Shown one piece after another: positions 46,048 through 58,323 of a stretch of 64,000 bases of DNA. Below the pieces are notes generated by a model. That model was not told where the DNA came from. It worked only from the letters and a program-made list of their open reading frames with translations, and did not search any database. A program made the translations under genes and the position numbers. How positions within the stretch are numbered: the stretch's first letter is position 1; each line of letters opens with the position of its first letter. This stretch comes from Phaeoceros laevis (Eukaryota; Anthocerotophyta; Anthocerotopsida; Notothyladales): NCBI GenBank assembly GCA_049999765.1, contig JBNGIQ010007841.1:23225-87224 (forward strand), in the 5' to 3' direction.

Positions 46048-46393
46048 CGATAGCCCAGCCTAAAAGCCCTAAGAGTATGTGCTGTACCTGTAAAGCCCAC
46101 GAAGTAGTAAACCCTAAACCCTTGCTCATTTGCCTTCTCTGGAGATGGCTGGGCACCCGACCGAAGTGAAATCTTACATTGTGTAACGAGTCGGTCGCCT
46201 TGGTGCCTAATTTTCGCAGTCAGCTGAGGTGAGTGGTTGTGCTTGTGTACAGCGTGGTCTTGCAAATGGTGAGCCTCTGATAATGGTGTCTTCTTTCAGG
46301 GGCCTTCGTGGTTTTGTTGCTGTTGATGGAGAAGGACCACTTCGTTCAATTGAGGCGAGCTGCTGAGGCTTGCGCATAGTGCCAGCTGGGTGC

Positions 46394-48082
46394 ATGAAAC
46401 TCCAGTGGCCCCTGTGCCAGAGCGGCCCTGGCATGGCAGCATCGTCCTTCTTTGCGTCGCTCTGTGCTGAATCTCTTCCGTCGCCGTTGGCGCAAGTCTG
46501 TCACAAATCGACGCTGACAAGGATAAGGGCGGGGAACCTATCAGACGACAGGGCAATCCAATGCGCCGACTTGCTGAGCAAGCAGCTGACCTCGGCTCCG
46601 TGGTTGAAACAGCAGGTGACAGCCAGTGCTAGAGGGCGCTGCTTCGGGGATAGGACTCAGAGTAGGTTGGTCCAGAGCTTCCGAACTTTCGGGACAGATG
46701 CTGCTGAGAGAGACGTCTCGGCTCAGTCCTCAGCATTTGCAGAGCCGTCTGTGACTGCAGCCGAGGTGCAGAAGTATGCGAAAGAGGTCTCCGGTCGTAG
46801 TCAGGTCTTGGGGTATCTCAAGGCCGAAGGGATCAACACAAGGGAATTGAAGGAGGTTGAGCTCCCGACCACACTGGAGGTGATCCAGGAGCGAATAAAG
46901 TTTCTGAGGAAGATCAGCCTTACTACTGAGGACATCAACACCTATCCTCTCATGATAGGATGCAGTGTGAAGAAGAATATCATCCCCGTCCTGGATTACT
47001 TGGAAAACATTGGAATAACGAGAGAGGCACTGCCTCACTTGATCAAGAAATATCCCCAGGTCCTACATTCAAGCGTCGTGATTGACCTACAGCCAGTCGT
47101 CAGCTATTTGCGGGGGCTCGGCATTGACAACAAAGACATTGGTAAGGTCTTGACTCGGTATCCAGATATACTGGGCTTTAGGATCGAGGGGACGATGAGC
47201 ACTTCGATTGCCTACTTGGTGAGCTTAGGGGTGAATATAAGGGAGGTGGGAGGTATGTTAACAGAGTACCCTGAAATTCTCGGTATGAGGGTTGGCAACA
47301 ACATCAAGCCCAAGGTGGACTATTTAACAGGCCTCGGTATTCCAAAGGGGGTCATTGCTACGATCCTGGAGACACGCCCGTTCCTGCTGGGTTTCGACCT
47401 TGAAGAGAACATCAAACCTGCTGTAGAAGCTCTTGCTAAAATTGGAGTGAGGAAGGAAGCCTTGGGCGAGGTTGTAGTTAGGTACCCAGATCTCTTAGGT
47501 CTGGAAGTGATTAACAAATACACCCCGAAGATCAATTGGCTGATCAAGGTTGCAGGGCTGAGTCAAGATGATGGTCCCAAGGTTCTTGAAAAGCTCCCTC
47601 AGATTCTTGTCATCAATATAGAGCTGGCAGGAGCCAGAATCACTACCTTGAAGGATGCAGGTTTTTCGTTGCCGGACATCAGAAAGATGATTGTCCAGTG
47701 TCCTGTGTTGCTTGCCATCAGTGTGGAGAAGGTGTTGAAGCCTCATCTAGATTTTTACGTGAAGGTGATGAAGAGACCATTCAAGGAACTTGTTGAATTT
47801 CCAGAGTTTTTCACATACGGGCTAGAGGAGAGGATAAAACCTCGATACCAGAGGATTTCAGACAAAAAGGTGAAGTGCAGTTTGTCATGGTTCCTCAACT
47901 GTGGAGATAGCAAGTTTCAGGATAGGTTATCAATCGAGTATGTGCAGCCCCCCACCGAAGATGCTGCTCAGCCGGAGTTCAACATGGGTGGCCAGCTGCA
48001 GCTGGCATTTCAAGGTGAAAGTGATGATTCTGACGATCAAGATGACGAAATAAGAAAGCTTGATGCGGCTTCTGGACCTTGA
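46394..48082 (+). CDS. mTERF family protein, mTERF4/BSM/RUGOSA2 type
   Basis: This single exon encodes 562 residues from the ATG at 46394 (an alternative ATG at 46433 gives a more typical transit peptide beginning MAASSFFASLCAES). From about residue 160 the protein is a string of mTERF repeats, for example YPLMIGCSVKKNIIPVLDYL, YPQVLHSSVV, EGTMSTSIAYLVSLGV and YPEILGMRVGNNIKP. The C-terminal block VEFPEFFTYGLEERIKPRY, WFLNCGDSKF and FNMGGQLQL closely follow plant mTERF4 (BSM/RUG2), an RNA-binding factor required for group II intron splicing and gene expression in plastids. Dual plastid and mitochondrial targeting has been reported in Arabidopsis. The acidic tail DSDDQDDE is an addition. Confidence 0.9.
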   Translation: MKLQWPLCQSGPGMAASSFFASLCAESLPSPLAQVCHKSTLTRIRAGNLSDDRAIQCADLLSKQLTSAPWLKQQVTASARGRCFGDRTQSRLVQSFRTFGTDAAERDVSAQSSAFAEPSVTAAEVQKYAKEVSGRSQVLGYLKAEGINTRELKEVELPTTLEVIQERIKFLRKISLTTEDINTYPLMIGCSVKKNIIPVLDYLENIGITREALPHLIKKYPQVLHSSVVIDLQPVVSYLRGLGIDNKDIGKVLTRYPDILGFRIEGTMSTSIAYLVSLGVNIREVGGMLTEYPEILGMRVGNNIKPKVDYLTGLGIPKGVIATILETRPFLLGFDLEENIKPAVEALAKIGVRKEALGEVVVRYPDLLGLEVINKYTPKINWLIKVAGLSQDDGPKVLEKLPQILVINIELAGARITTLKDAGFSLPDIRKMIVQCPVLLAISVEKVLKPHLDFYVKVMKRPFKELVEFPEFFTYGLEERIKPRYQRISDKKVKCSLSWFLNCGDSKFQDRLSIEYVQPPTEDAAQPEFNMGGQLQLAFQGESDDSDDQDDEIRKLDAASGP

Positions 48083-48945
48083 GGCCTCAATCAGGGTGGG
48101 CACTTGTTCGGGCGTTGATCAGGAGACCATCACCAATGAGCAAGGGACCGTCAGCCCTTGAAAGGGCACACAGCATATACTATGAAGGTTTGCGTGAACA
48201 CTGTGGAGAGAGGACAGTCTTAATTGTTGAGGTCACCATTCCTTCCAGCCGCAATGCCCCAGTGATAACGATGAGGAGAACTGTACGCGGGCCATAAGAC
48301 GTAAGGTGGTCATCTTGCTAGACATAAATGTGACCGTGCACTCCACTGGGGTCTCGCCCATCGCCCATTTGGCAATGAGGACAGGACAAGCTTTTTGCTC
48401 GGGGCTTAAAACTGAAAGACAGTTCAAGACTTGCCTCCCTACATCTTCGACAAAAAAAATTTCCTTGCACAGTCACGCTATGTATGCCTGGCAATCTTTG
48501 TCATGACATGCGCTCTGTGTAAGTCCACTTTCCATCTGGCGTGAGCTGAGGAGTTTTTATCTGTCATTGAAGTACCCATACCTTCGGTGGTTTTTTACGT
48601 TCTACCTCAAGCACGGTGAACAGAGTATGGTAATAGCACTTGCTAAGACGAGAATCACACATGGCTGCCACGCATGAGTATCCCCGTGTACTTGCTAATT
48701 GTATCCGGGTACTCCTGAGTTTGTCCTGTCGGTTCATCCATTTGTGCTTCTCTTTGCTGCGATCCAAGTGAGCATTTGGAGTCCTTTCTGCCTGGCGGTG
48801 AGTTGCTTATGTGATGAATTGAATGGAAGTTATGTCGTTGTTGCCAGAACTCGAACGTGTGATGCAATGGTTGAAAACATCTCTTTGCACGTGCACTTGG
48901 TTGCAAGCACAGCAGGTTGCTCCACATTGTAAATTGGTTCACACA
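48083..48945. other. Interval between mTERF4-like and small membrane protein genes
   Basis: It holds the 3' UTR of the mTERF gene and the leader of the next. No exon was recognised. Confidence 0.45.
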
Positions 48946-49457
48946 ATGGCCAGCCAAGACGTCCCCAACCCCAACAATCCTCGTTATGGTCCGCCTGGAA
49001 CTGTCACTCATCAAACTCCTGCGAAGCTTGCCGAGCCTGCAGTGACCCTATGGCAGAGGATGAGGGGGCAGGGCACAAACATGGTGGGCGTGGCCCTCAC
49101 GGCGTCCATCTTTGTTTTGTCAACAGCACTAGTAAGAAGAGACAAGGAGATCATGTCTTTGAGACAACAGCTCGAGCAGAAACAGGTGAGCCCCGGCTCT
49201 CCCACCTAGCTACTACTATCAATTGGGCAGATTTTTCAAACTGGCTGCTGCCTGCTCCGTCCAGAGAAAGTGAATTTGTGGTCGTCCGTGTATATCTTCT
49301 TTAGGAAGAAATCGACAATTTGAAGCGAACAGCGAAAAGCTTGAAGGACGCAGTTTTGAATGAGCTGGCAATAGCTGGCAACGGCAAGGATAGTATACAG
49401 CGAGTGAGACCACGGGTGGAGGCCCTGTTTGCAGAGCACTTTCCTGATATCAAGTGA
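48946..49457 (+). CDS. Small single-pass membrane protein with coiled coil, unknown function
   Basis: Two exons (48946-49185, 49305-49457) encode 130 residues. The N-terminus (1-30) is hydrophilic and rich in proline and asparagine. One hydrophobic segment lies at about 46-63 (MVGVALTASIFVLSTALV), followed by RRDKE and a coiled-coil helix (about 64-100, heptads such as EIMSLRQQLEQKQEEIDNL). The tail is basic then acidic. The intron is phase 0 with good splice signals, which supports a real gene. I do not recognise the family. The shape would fit a tail-exposed anchor in an organelle or ER membrane. Confidence 0.65.
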
Positions 49458-50419
49458 TCAGTCCTGCTTTCTTCTTGGACTTGTCGTACCATGTAGAAGT
49501 CTTGAGATACACTTGTTTCTGAGATGCACTTGATGTAATACTGTACGTACTTGGGACCATATGTAGCACTTTCAATCAGTTTCGAACCTCGGGTGTACTC
49601 GACATTCTTTCCAGGTGAAGCTCAGTCTGTAGTCTGAACATGGCACAAGAAAGCGGTGAGTTTTTCAATTCTGATTGTTTGCCGTCGAGAGATTGTTTGC
49701 CGTCGAGATCGGCGAGAACAGAGGTTTGTGCTTAGATTGTAATTCACAAGTACAGTGTGGAGCAGCAATATAAATGTTGCCGGCCGACGCCACATGCCTC
49801 ATGGATAGGGTGATCGATCGAATTTTACATGCCCGGCAACGATGCATCCATACTATTCCTAGTATTCCATAGTAGATTACACAGCGAGTGGGCAGTAGGT
49901 GAAGTAGCGAAGTGTCTGGGCCCCTTTTCAGCAAAAGAAACTCATTTCCGTAATGTCGCGGAGAAATGCTAGAGTGCGCAACAAATAGGTAGAGATGCAT
50001 AGTCCATCTTCTGGCAACGCGTGGGGAGTACATGTGTACCTTCCAGCAATGAAGTCAGAAATGAAGTCCCCATGAAATCTCTCGTAATCAATGTCCTATT
50101 TTTCGACTTGCACTTCCGGTTGTAGCACCGTGCTTCACACATAGGACCTGCAAGCACGTTATAAATAACGTTTTTCTTCTTCTGGATGACTTCGGTTCCC
50201 GGATGGGGGCTCCCGGTTGTCGACTTCAATCCCCGGATTGGCGGCTCCCGGTCGAAATACCTGGCCCCGGGTGTTCAACTCCCACATGGAGTTGGCTAAA
50301 CACCATAATCAACTTACTACTACTACTACACATATTACTACTGCACTCACGACAGAAGCAGCTTACGCTGCAGTCCGGCAAAGTTAACCTGTGTCTTCCT
50401 AATCCTCAATGAGGCTACC
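49458..50419. other. Convergent intergenic interval
   Basis: It lies between two convergent genes. It contains a perfect 18-bp tandem duplication (GATTGTTTGCCGTCGAGA at 49673 and 49691) and a stretch near 50190-50275 with repeated CCCGG motifs. No exon was recognised. Confidence 0.45.
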
Positions 50420-52663
50420 TCAAGGCCTCGTTAGCAAGTCCTTGATAAGTGACCTCACACCCCCCACGTCTACCGTCCAGCCCACTCGCACATGAGGCGT
50501 GTCACTCCATGGGTTGCGTCCAACCCACCTGCAGCGCAACCACTCACCAGTCATACAACTGAACATGAAAGCTAACAACTACCAAACCACCCGCGACAGT
50601 TTGCTGCTTACTTTTTCAGACCCTGGTCAAGGAGGGTATGTCCGGTGCAGATGCCTTCTGTCTCAACTCTTACCGCCCCGGTTTTGTAGGTGAAAAGGCC
50701 AGGATCAATCACTGCCGCCATGCAAGTCGGATCGTGAAGAAAGATACCTGTAGAGATTCCGGGTGACAAAGTCGTCAGATGCACGGCTGTTTGGGATTTT
50801 TCCGCCTTCACCCCCTAGAGCCCCCCTGCTCTGACACAACGAGTATTACCGTCAAACTGGTCCGACTTCATATGCCAATCCCTGTAGAAAGAACACATGT
50901 CGAACAAGAGTTTCCCAAATCTGCTTTTGGAGTCTCGTATATCCTTCAAGTCGTCAGCTGCATGCACATAAAACAGACGTCACCTAGCGTGTCGAAGGGC
51001 AGGCAGATGTGTTTTCTTCTTCAAGAGTGGGTTTCCTATGCCTAGCTACAAAGATTAATTATTTACTGGGGACAAAACCATCTACATCAGCGTGACGACA
51101 CTGATGTTTACACAACAACAGATCGTAGTGGAAGCCAACACAAAACCAGAAGTGAACCAGGGACTTACTGGAGAATGTCACCTGAGTGGTGACATTAATG
51201 CCAATAACCACAGTATTTGCCCCCGATGTGAACACTATATCAGCAGCTTCTGGGTCCCCATAAATCTGCATCCAGGCATCTAAGCACCTCAGCAGGGTGG
51301 ACATATTCGGGTAGATATTTGTTTTGAAGTCCAATAGTTAACGCCAACTGCTACTATACTCACATTGGCCTCTGCAGCTGGATTTACATTGCCACTTGAG
51401 AAAAATGCTCCTCCAAGGATCACTAGTTCTTTCAAATTCTTCGCAAATGAAGCATCCTTTTGTATTGCCTGCATGTATCGTCACAAGTGGAATCAAGCTG
51501 CTGCAGATAAAGTGATACTCCACAGACAAAGCCAGCAAACAAATACGAAGTTGATAACATGACAAGAGCTGCCGTATCCCTTTTTTACATGAGCAATGTT
51601 TGTGAGGGGCCCAAGTGCCACAACGGTCACTTCACCAGGATACAAATTTACTTGTTCCACAAGAAAGTCAGCAGCTTGCTTTTTGGTTGGCTTGGCCTTT
51701 GGCTTAGCAAGATCTAGGTTACCAAACCCATCAGCCCCATGCACAAAGTCCGCGATCCGGGGTAGCACACCCTGTTGAGAAGTATATGCAGCACCAAAGC
51801 ATTATCAGGAAAGTGAGCCGTGCCATGATGTTACAAAGACTGGTTACGCATGGCAGAACTGGAAACATCAAAAAACAAGGGTAGGTGACATGCGATAGTC
51901 GAGTTATACCTTTAAGGGTAAGAGGCTTCCAGCTACCACAGGTGTATCAGATCGTCCCGCAATCTCACACTGTTCTCATGTCCCATGACATACTGTTAGC
52001 CCTCGGTGTTGCAGAAAATTTACAGTTGTGGGCTAGTCGTGATGCTCATTAGATATATTGGCCGAGACAGTGACACCAGTATGACCAAAGCATGTATGCC
52101 AGAAGTCACAATTCGAAGGGGCTTACTTACATGCTAAGCAAAGGACAGCAACGCACCAGGTACAGCGCATTCGTTGTTGCCAAGGGCGTTTCAACATTCC
52201 CAAAAATAGTGGTGAGACCAATTAAATGGAACTGAGATGATTGAAAAATCATGAAAATGGCCATAGCATCATCTGTTGCAAAATGAGCAGAGTGTCAGTT
52301 TCCTTCCAGAGGCAATTAGGGTGTGAAGCTGCAGCAGCAGCGCATTCCAATTTGCAGCAGTAGCTGCCCGAGGTCCAAGCTGCTCGGAATTGGCCATGTT
52401 CTTCAAAACAAAAGGGCCGCACTGAAGCAAGAGTTCAATGGCGCTCTAAAAACAGGTGCCAAAATTCACCCACCCGCATGCAACGAGAGTTCTCTGCGTC
52501 AAGCAGCCAAGCAAGGGAGATGGACATTACCGATCCCAGGATCGGTGTCGATGATGAGCTTCTTCGTAGACGGTGCCCTGGTGCAGCAATCAAGTAGCAC
52601 GGAATCGCCCGTTTCGCCAGGCGACACATCCTCCGGAGGCATTCTGCCGTTTTCCTCTGGCAT
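50420..52663 (-). CDS. Inosine/uridine-preferring nucleoside hydrolase
   Basis: Nine exons (52531-52663, 52157-52272, 51910-51969, 51589-51771, 51364-51468, 51169-51265, 50850-50957, 50612-50747, 50420-50528) encode 348 residues. The calcium and ribose-binding motif DTDPGIDDAMAI sits at residues 39-50. Other family blocks are GLTTIFGNVETPL, VALGPLTNIA, LVILGGAFFSSGNV and YGDPEAADIVFTSG. The product resembles plant URH1/NSH1, which hydrolyses uridine and inosine or xanthosine in cytosolic nucleoside salvage and breakdown. The N-terminus carries about 30 extra residues before the conserved strand. All splice sites keep frame. Confidence 0.9.
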
Positions 52664-54775
52664 GGTTTGCAACCGGAGGTGACGCCAAATTACGGCCCAC
52701 AAAATGACGCCAGACCAAGTGCAGACCGCAACGGGGAGCGTGTGCGTCGGTACTTAAGGCCATCACTCTGACAAGCTGCCAAGGCTCAGGCCGGTGCGGA
52801 ATCCGCTACAGATAAAGGCCCGGACCGCTGCCATAGTTGAATTCATCGACCGCACCTCGCAAGAGCAGGCAAACAGCAGCAAGGCACGAATATTCCAGCC
52901 CTTCTCGGCAGTTGTGAGTTCCAGAGAGACGTACTTTCCGCCTTCCCAACCTGCACAAATAGTCCAGGTCCCTCGGAGGGCGAGAACTTGAAGCGCAGGA
53001 GCCTCTCCCCTGCTGAAGAAAGGCCCGGAGAAAGCTGGGCTGAGCTGGTGCCCCACGAGTTCCACTTCCGTGCCGTACCGTTCATTCCCTTCGGGGATAA
53101 GCACTCGCCAGTCTGTCCGACGCACTTAACACTTAAATGTCCTCCTCCGGCTCTTGCTGCAGCACCATAAAGGAAATGGGCTCGATATTATCCGGTTGGC
53201 TCGCCCCGATTATGTTCGTAATAAACCGGACACCTCGACTATGCCTCGCCGGGAAGTCCGTTATTCATAAGTACTTTTTCATCATCTTCCTAGACTAGTC
53301 TGCAGTTCTGCTCTTGGCGGGTTGCAGCAGCAAGTGGCGGCGGAAGGGTTTGCTTGAAGGTCACGCGATCCGAGGATCGATTGGGTGGAGTGGCGCATGT
53401 TGGCGGATTATGATCGCCACCATGTCCGATCTGAGTGTGAGAGAGAAGTTTTCTGCGAAATCTGTAGCGCGCATTGCATTACCCCGGTGATTTTGGGCAG
53501 CCACTTCTTGTCGACGCGCATTACAGATCTCACAGCAAACTTCTCTCCCACCTCCTCTCCAGTTGCGTGTGCAGAGTTCTCTTCTCGCTTCTTGTTGTGC
53601 TAGACGACTACTCTTCTACTACATTGTTGCTTGATGTCCAATTCTTGCTTATTGATGCTGTACCACTTCGTATTACTAGGGGATCCCTCTCATGCCAGTG
53701 GTTGGCAAATTTGGGCAGACCTCTAAGAGTTGCTCACCAGCTGGGAACTTGGCGACTCCGGTAACTCTGGTCCAAGTGGCATCCTCGCTATCTGAACCAC
53801 GCGTGTATGATCAGGCTGAAGCAGATTGATTGTCCATCTTTGTCCATCTTACGATTAGGTCTTGCATGTGCAGAAGCAGGTCCAATGCTCCTCGTTGATG
53901 TGATATGCACAAGTGCCATACCAAGATTTGGTTAGAGTCACAGGTTATCTAGGGAAAGAACTAGCTATTGCACTTGTTGAAATGATACTTTGACGTTGAC
54001 GTCCCTGATGAAACGAGGCTTGTTGCAATAGAGACCTCGATATGATCTACACAGCAGGCGATACCATTAGTCTACCAATTTTTTACTACCAGTCATGCTC
54101 AACGGTTTTTCTCCCTTGGGATCGCTAATTGCAGCGAAGTAGTGGCAATCGTACTACATGGTCTGTGCTCTTCCCTCATCTTCAAGCGTCAATTTATACT
54201 TCTATTTCTATTTAGCGGCCTTGCATTTGCTGCGGGTGTGGTCTTTATCTAGTAAAGTTTACTGGAAATAAATCAAATCAAATCCCTTCGAAGGCAAAGG
54301 GCCTGTGTTTATTCGCAACTATCGCAATGTAGGTTGAGCGTCCCACTCATTCGGTGCCGCATCGCAGGCAGTTGCCTGTAGGTGACGCTGGGAAACCTCG
54401 GTCCCACACCAGCATTGAACACTTCAACGTGGCAGACGGCACACTGGATGTAGACCACACACAAGCATTGAAGACTGCTGAAGTCATGCAACAGCATTGA
54501 ACACACCTAGATTAGATTACCTTACATTAGCCTGATTTCGAGTCAATAACATGCGAGACCCGGCACCTACTATCTGCGGTACACTACGGAGAGTCTCACA
54601 CCAGTAGCCACACCAGCATTGAACACACCTGTAGACCCACTTTATTGTGCCAGACGGAACATTGTTTGTGAGAAGTACATCCCACTGTAGTCCCACTTTA
54701 ATGTGCCAGACGGACATTGTTTGTGACACGTACATCCCAACAGACACTAGTCACACTAGACAACCGAAATTCGGG
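52664..54775. other. 2.1 kb without a convincing gene
   Basis: A minus-strand open frame at 52763-53125 (120 codons) has no ATG at its start and no family match, so I do not call it. GTCCATCTTT is repeated near 53831-53850. The right end holds the 56-bp tandem repeat described separately. Part of the interval must be the promoter of the nucleoside hydrolase and the 3' UTR of RH57. Confidence 0.45.
54631..54742. repeat. Tandem duplication, 56-bp unit, with a decayed third copy
   Basis: Copies at 54631-54686 and 54687-54742 share CCCACTTTAnTGTGCCAGACGG and TTGTTTGTGA, differing at a few positions. A weaker relative with GGCAGACGGCACACTGG is at about 54430-54447. The phrase CAGCATTGAACAC is also repeated around 54411, 54492 and 54612. 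Confidence 0.75.
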
Positions 54776-57700
54776 TCACCCGTGCGGCTCTTTTAACTGA
54801 CTGGCGACCGGCTGAGGAGTGGCTTTAGCACTTGTTGGCGCCTGTCCTATTCTTTTCCGGGCCGGAGGACGCTTCCTCTTGTATCGTCTCTTCGGGAGCG
54901 CCAAAATCCATTCTGGGACCTCGCTACCAGAGAGAGTCATGGCAGAAGCAAGAGGCCGTAGGAATTGGGCATCCTTCTCGGTATACAGAGTTACAGCCTT
55001 TCCTTCCCTTCCAGCCCTGCCGCATCGTCCTGAAATGCCAGACACAGCACACAGAGTCTCATAAAACAAGTCAAGCTCAATACTTTCCAAGATGAGCCCT
55101 GAATTCAAGCCACTAAATGTGCTAGAAATAATGTTTCGTTACCAATCCTGTGCACGTAGTCAATCGTTGAGGTGGGCACATCAAAGTTGATGACCATGTT
55201 CACATCCTTGAAATCTACCCCCCGAGATATCACATCTGTCGCGATCAATACCCAGGTCTTTCCTGCTTCAAAGTTCTCAACTGCCATGTTGCGCTGCAGA
55301 GCATGAAAGCGCAAACTACTATCAGAGACATCTAGATTATGCAAGAATCACAAGTCCTGGTATCCATTCACCGAGGGCACAATGGAGAAAAGTTGAACAT
55401 ATAAGATTACCTGAAATTGAGATCGATCTGCATGGATACTGTCCACGTTTATCCCTTCAAGCAGAAGTTCCTCATGCAACTCCTTGGCCCTTTCCTTGCT
55501 TTGCACAAATATTATCACAGGCGGCAGGAAGTTCGTCTGCATGACAAAAACTTGATCAAGATTTACTGAGCGGACAAACCAACTCATGACCACCAATGCT
55601 GCAATGAGCGACACTAAGTTGTCAATTGTGTCCTTTCCAACCCAACTTTCAGATAGCATGGTTGAATCATCACCCACTCAACACACAGCTACGAGTACAG
55701 TCTGCCTTGGATAGAACAAAAATTAATTACTTGCAACATCCACCTCAGCACAGCCACACCCTATCTCGAAAAGTGTACATCCGGACAGAGTCTTTCAGGA
55801 TCCCTGATGTGTATCGGAAAATATAGGAGACAATAAGCACAGTAGATCAGACTGCCCGTCCCTAACTGAATCATCATCATCAAGACCTTGAATGTCTGAG
55901 TCCTTCTCAGACTTCCAACAACTTGTAGAAAGCCACAACCTGATCATACCTCCCTGAAGGTTTGCTGCACGGCAAGGAGTTTTCCCTCTTCACTCCCAAC
56001 AAAAACAAGTTTTTGTTTCACAGTACGCGAAGCAGAATTTCTGCACAATAAACAAAGCATTGTACGAAATATTGACATTTGGCATGTCATTCACGTCTAG
56101 AAGAACCCAAATGGAAAGAGTTTCTGCAGGACCATTTAGCTCCAAGGAAAAAGGGAATACTCCTGGGCTGGTAAAATCCTCACATCCATATAGCTTTCTT
56201 ATTTAACACCAGGACAATTAGATGGTGCCCCACTAATGCTGGTATAAGGTGCAGGAGTTGACGTCAATGCATGCTAGAGTTCCTTCCTAATGCTAGAATA
56301 CTTACTTTTCTCCAATGACTATCCGAACGGCATCATGCATGATCGAATGCGCCAGCTCCTCGACAGTATCTGGTAAAGTGGCACTAAACAAGGCACGAAC
56401 CACTTTGGGGTTTGAACAAGCTGTAACCACTGCATCGATCTCCTTCACAAACCCCATCTCAAACAGCTTATCTGCTTCGTCCAATACCAAGTGTGCAACC
56501 CTGGACATCATAGAACAAAGAAATACAAGCTATTAAACCCAGTACAGTGACAGGACAGGCATGAACATGACCCACTCCTACAGATATCCACGTATGACCC
56601 ACTCCAATTCTAGCATGAGCGTTTCAGAGAACTTGATTCCCAATGCCAAAGCCTGAACATTTTACCAACCTGCTCAGATCAAGTTTGGATCTCTTCAAAA
56701 GAATGGCGAGTCTGCGAGGGGTGGATACAAGAACATCACATTGCATTGTATTCAAGTCACCCCGTTGGAAAAGTGCCTTGGTCATGGCCCTTATCTTGAA
56801 CTTTTTGCCTTCGCTGAGCCTCCTGAATTCACGGGCTGTTTGCAGTGCGAGTTCCCGAGTAGGACAGAGAATAGCAGCCCGAATCCCCTCTTTTTTTGAC
56901 ACCTGTAAACCCTCACGACCTCAGGAAGTGTCACACGCCATACATAAGCAAAGAAATGGAGATAGCTTGTGGAATCAACTTCACACCTTAAGCTTCATCA
57001 GAATGGGCACTATGAAAGACAAGGTTTTGCCAGTGCCAGTAGGGGCACATGCAAAACACTCCCGGTCCTGTACGCAATGATCAGCTGCAACCATGAGAAC
57101 ATGGTTACCGCGTCACACATGCAAAGCTGGTCTTCTGAACAGGAGCTGCCATATTCTAAGAGACAGTGGACGCCAAAACCTAAGAGACGTAAGAAAACTT
57201 GGTGAGCTGGGAAATTCAAGTACTCACAGCAAGAATAACCGGTATGGCTTGGCGCTGAATAGGAGTAGGTTCTTGGTAGCCGGATTCCACAATTTTCCTC
57301 GTTATATAGGACTTGCACCGGTAGCTAGTAAACAGTCAAGAAACACCTTTTCACAGGAACGGCGTAATGTCAAATTTAAACCACCAAAAGTCTGCGTAAT
57401 CATCCCCTCTGCAGCTCAAGGATACTGCGTTCTTAGTTGCTCAAAGTCATCCAACGGAGAAGGAACGTCATGCCCAGCAACATGTATTCTATTTCTCTTT
57501 CTTAACACAGCAGCGGCCTGTTTCGCAAACATCCATACAATGTGATGCTATTAGACTATACAAAAAGAAAACGGGATTTGGCCTGGCTGGCTGCCTAAAA
57601 AAGTCGGCGAATGTGAACAGATGACCTCTTCAGCTGGCATCCTTGACTTAGCGCTATCCCTCCCTTGAACCCTCTGTTTCTTTACAGCACGGAGGATTGC

Positions 57701-58141
57701 GGGGGCTTGAAGGGGCTTAAAAATGCACATGTCCTCCTCTTTATCTACTGTGACAAATGTTTGACGTCCTCAAACTACTGAAATCGATGCAATAGCGCCG
57801 CAGATAAATGCAGGAATTTCTAAAACAGCCCACCAAGCCTCATATCTGTGCACCTGGGTGCGGATCGTCTTCATGCTTTCTCTTGGCAGGTTGGACAGCC
57901 TTGTCTGGGGTGTCACTACCGACCCCGTCATGATCGACACCAGACGAAAGAGCTGTCGCAGAGAGCACGGACGGTTTCTTTCCCTGCAGATATCAGCCAG
58001 GGGTGAAGTAATCCACAGTCTTCTGATCTACAAAAGGAAAAAACGAAGAACGAACAGAGTCTATACCTTGAGCAACTGGAGGTCTCTGCTGACCCGACTT
58101 CCGCTGAACTGAACTCCGGAAAACAGCCACGACGTATCCAT
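54776..58141 (-). CDS. RH57: DEAD-box RNA helicase, RH57/ROK1/DDX52 type
   Basis: Twelve exons (58067-58141, 57854-57983, 57626-57747, 57426-57517, 57228-57324, 56987-57067, 56670-56902, 56306-56500, 55950-56040, 55411-55536, 55143-55293, 54776-55029) encode 548 residues. Helicase motifs appear in order: Q motif [14 protein letters not shown], Walker [27 protein letters not shown] in [37 protein letters not shown] and [11 protein letters not shown]. The middle block [17 protein letters not shown] and the lysine-rich tail match ROK1/DDX52, which acts in early 18S rRNA processing in the nucleolus. Arabidopsis RH57 also affects pre-rRNA processing and sugar response. It is divergent from bL28c by 182 bases. 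Confidence 0.92.
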
Positions 58142-58323
58142 GTCGCTGCCTAGAGCCGGAATTGCGAAACTAACATGCCGCAAATGCAGGGCTGCAGGGT
58201 GACTTCAAGCAGTTAGGGCGAGAGGACAGAGGGCTTTGGGTTTAAGAGTGACCGGTCGATGTGAGTAGTCGGTTTGGATATATCTATAACAGAGGAGCGA
58301 AGCGACAGGATTTGGACAAGGCA
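58142..58323. promoter_or_regulatory. Short bidirectional promoter between RH57 and bL28c
   Basis: Only 182 bases separate the two start codons, so both leaders and promoters must overlap. TATATC near 58280 could serve the plus-strand gene. No other element was identified. Confidence 0.45.

Noticed and set aside
50185-50280. Repeated CCCGG-rich stretch considered as a tRNA or small structured RNA
   Set aside because: Arms do not pair in any tRNA-like layout, and no known family was recognised.
52763-53125. A 120-codon minus-strand open frame downstream of the nucleoside hydrolase promoter
   Set aside because: It begins without ATG, has no recognisable domain and no clear splice partner. It may be a chance frame in GC-rich DNA.
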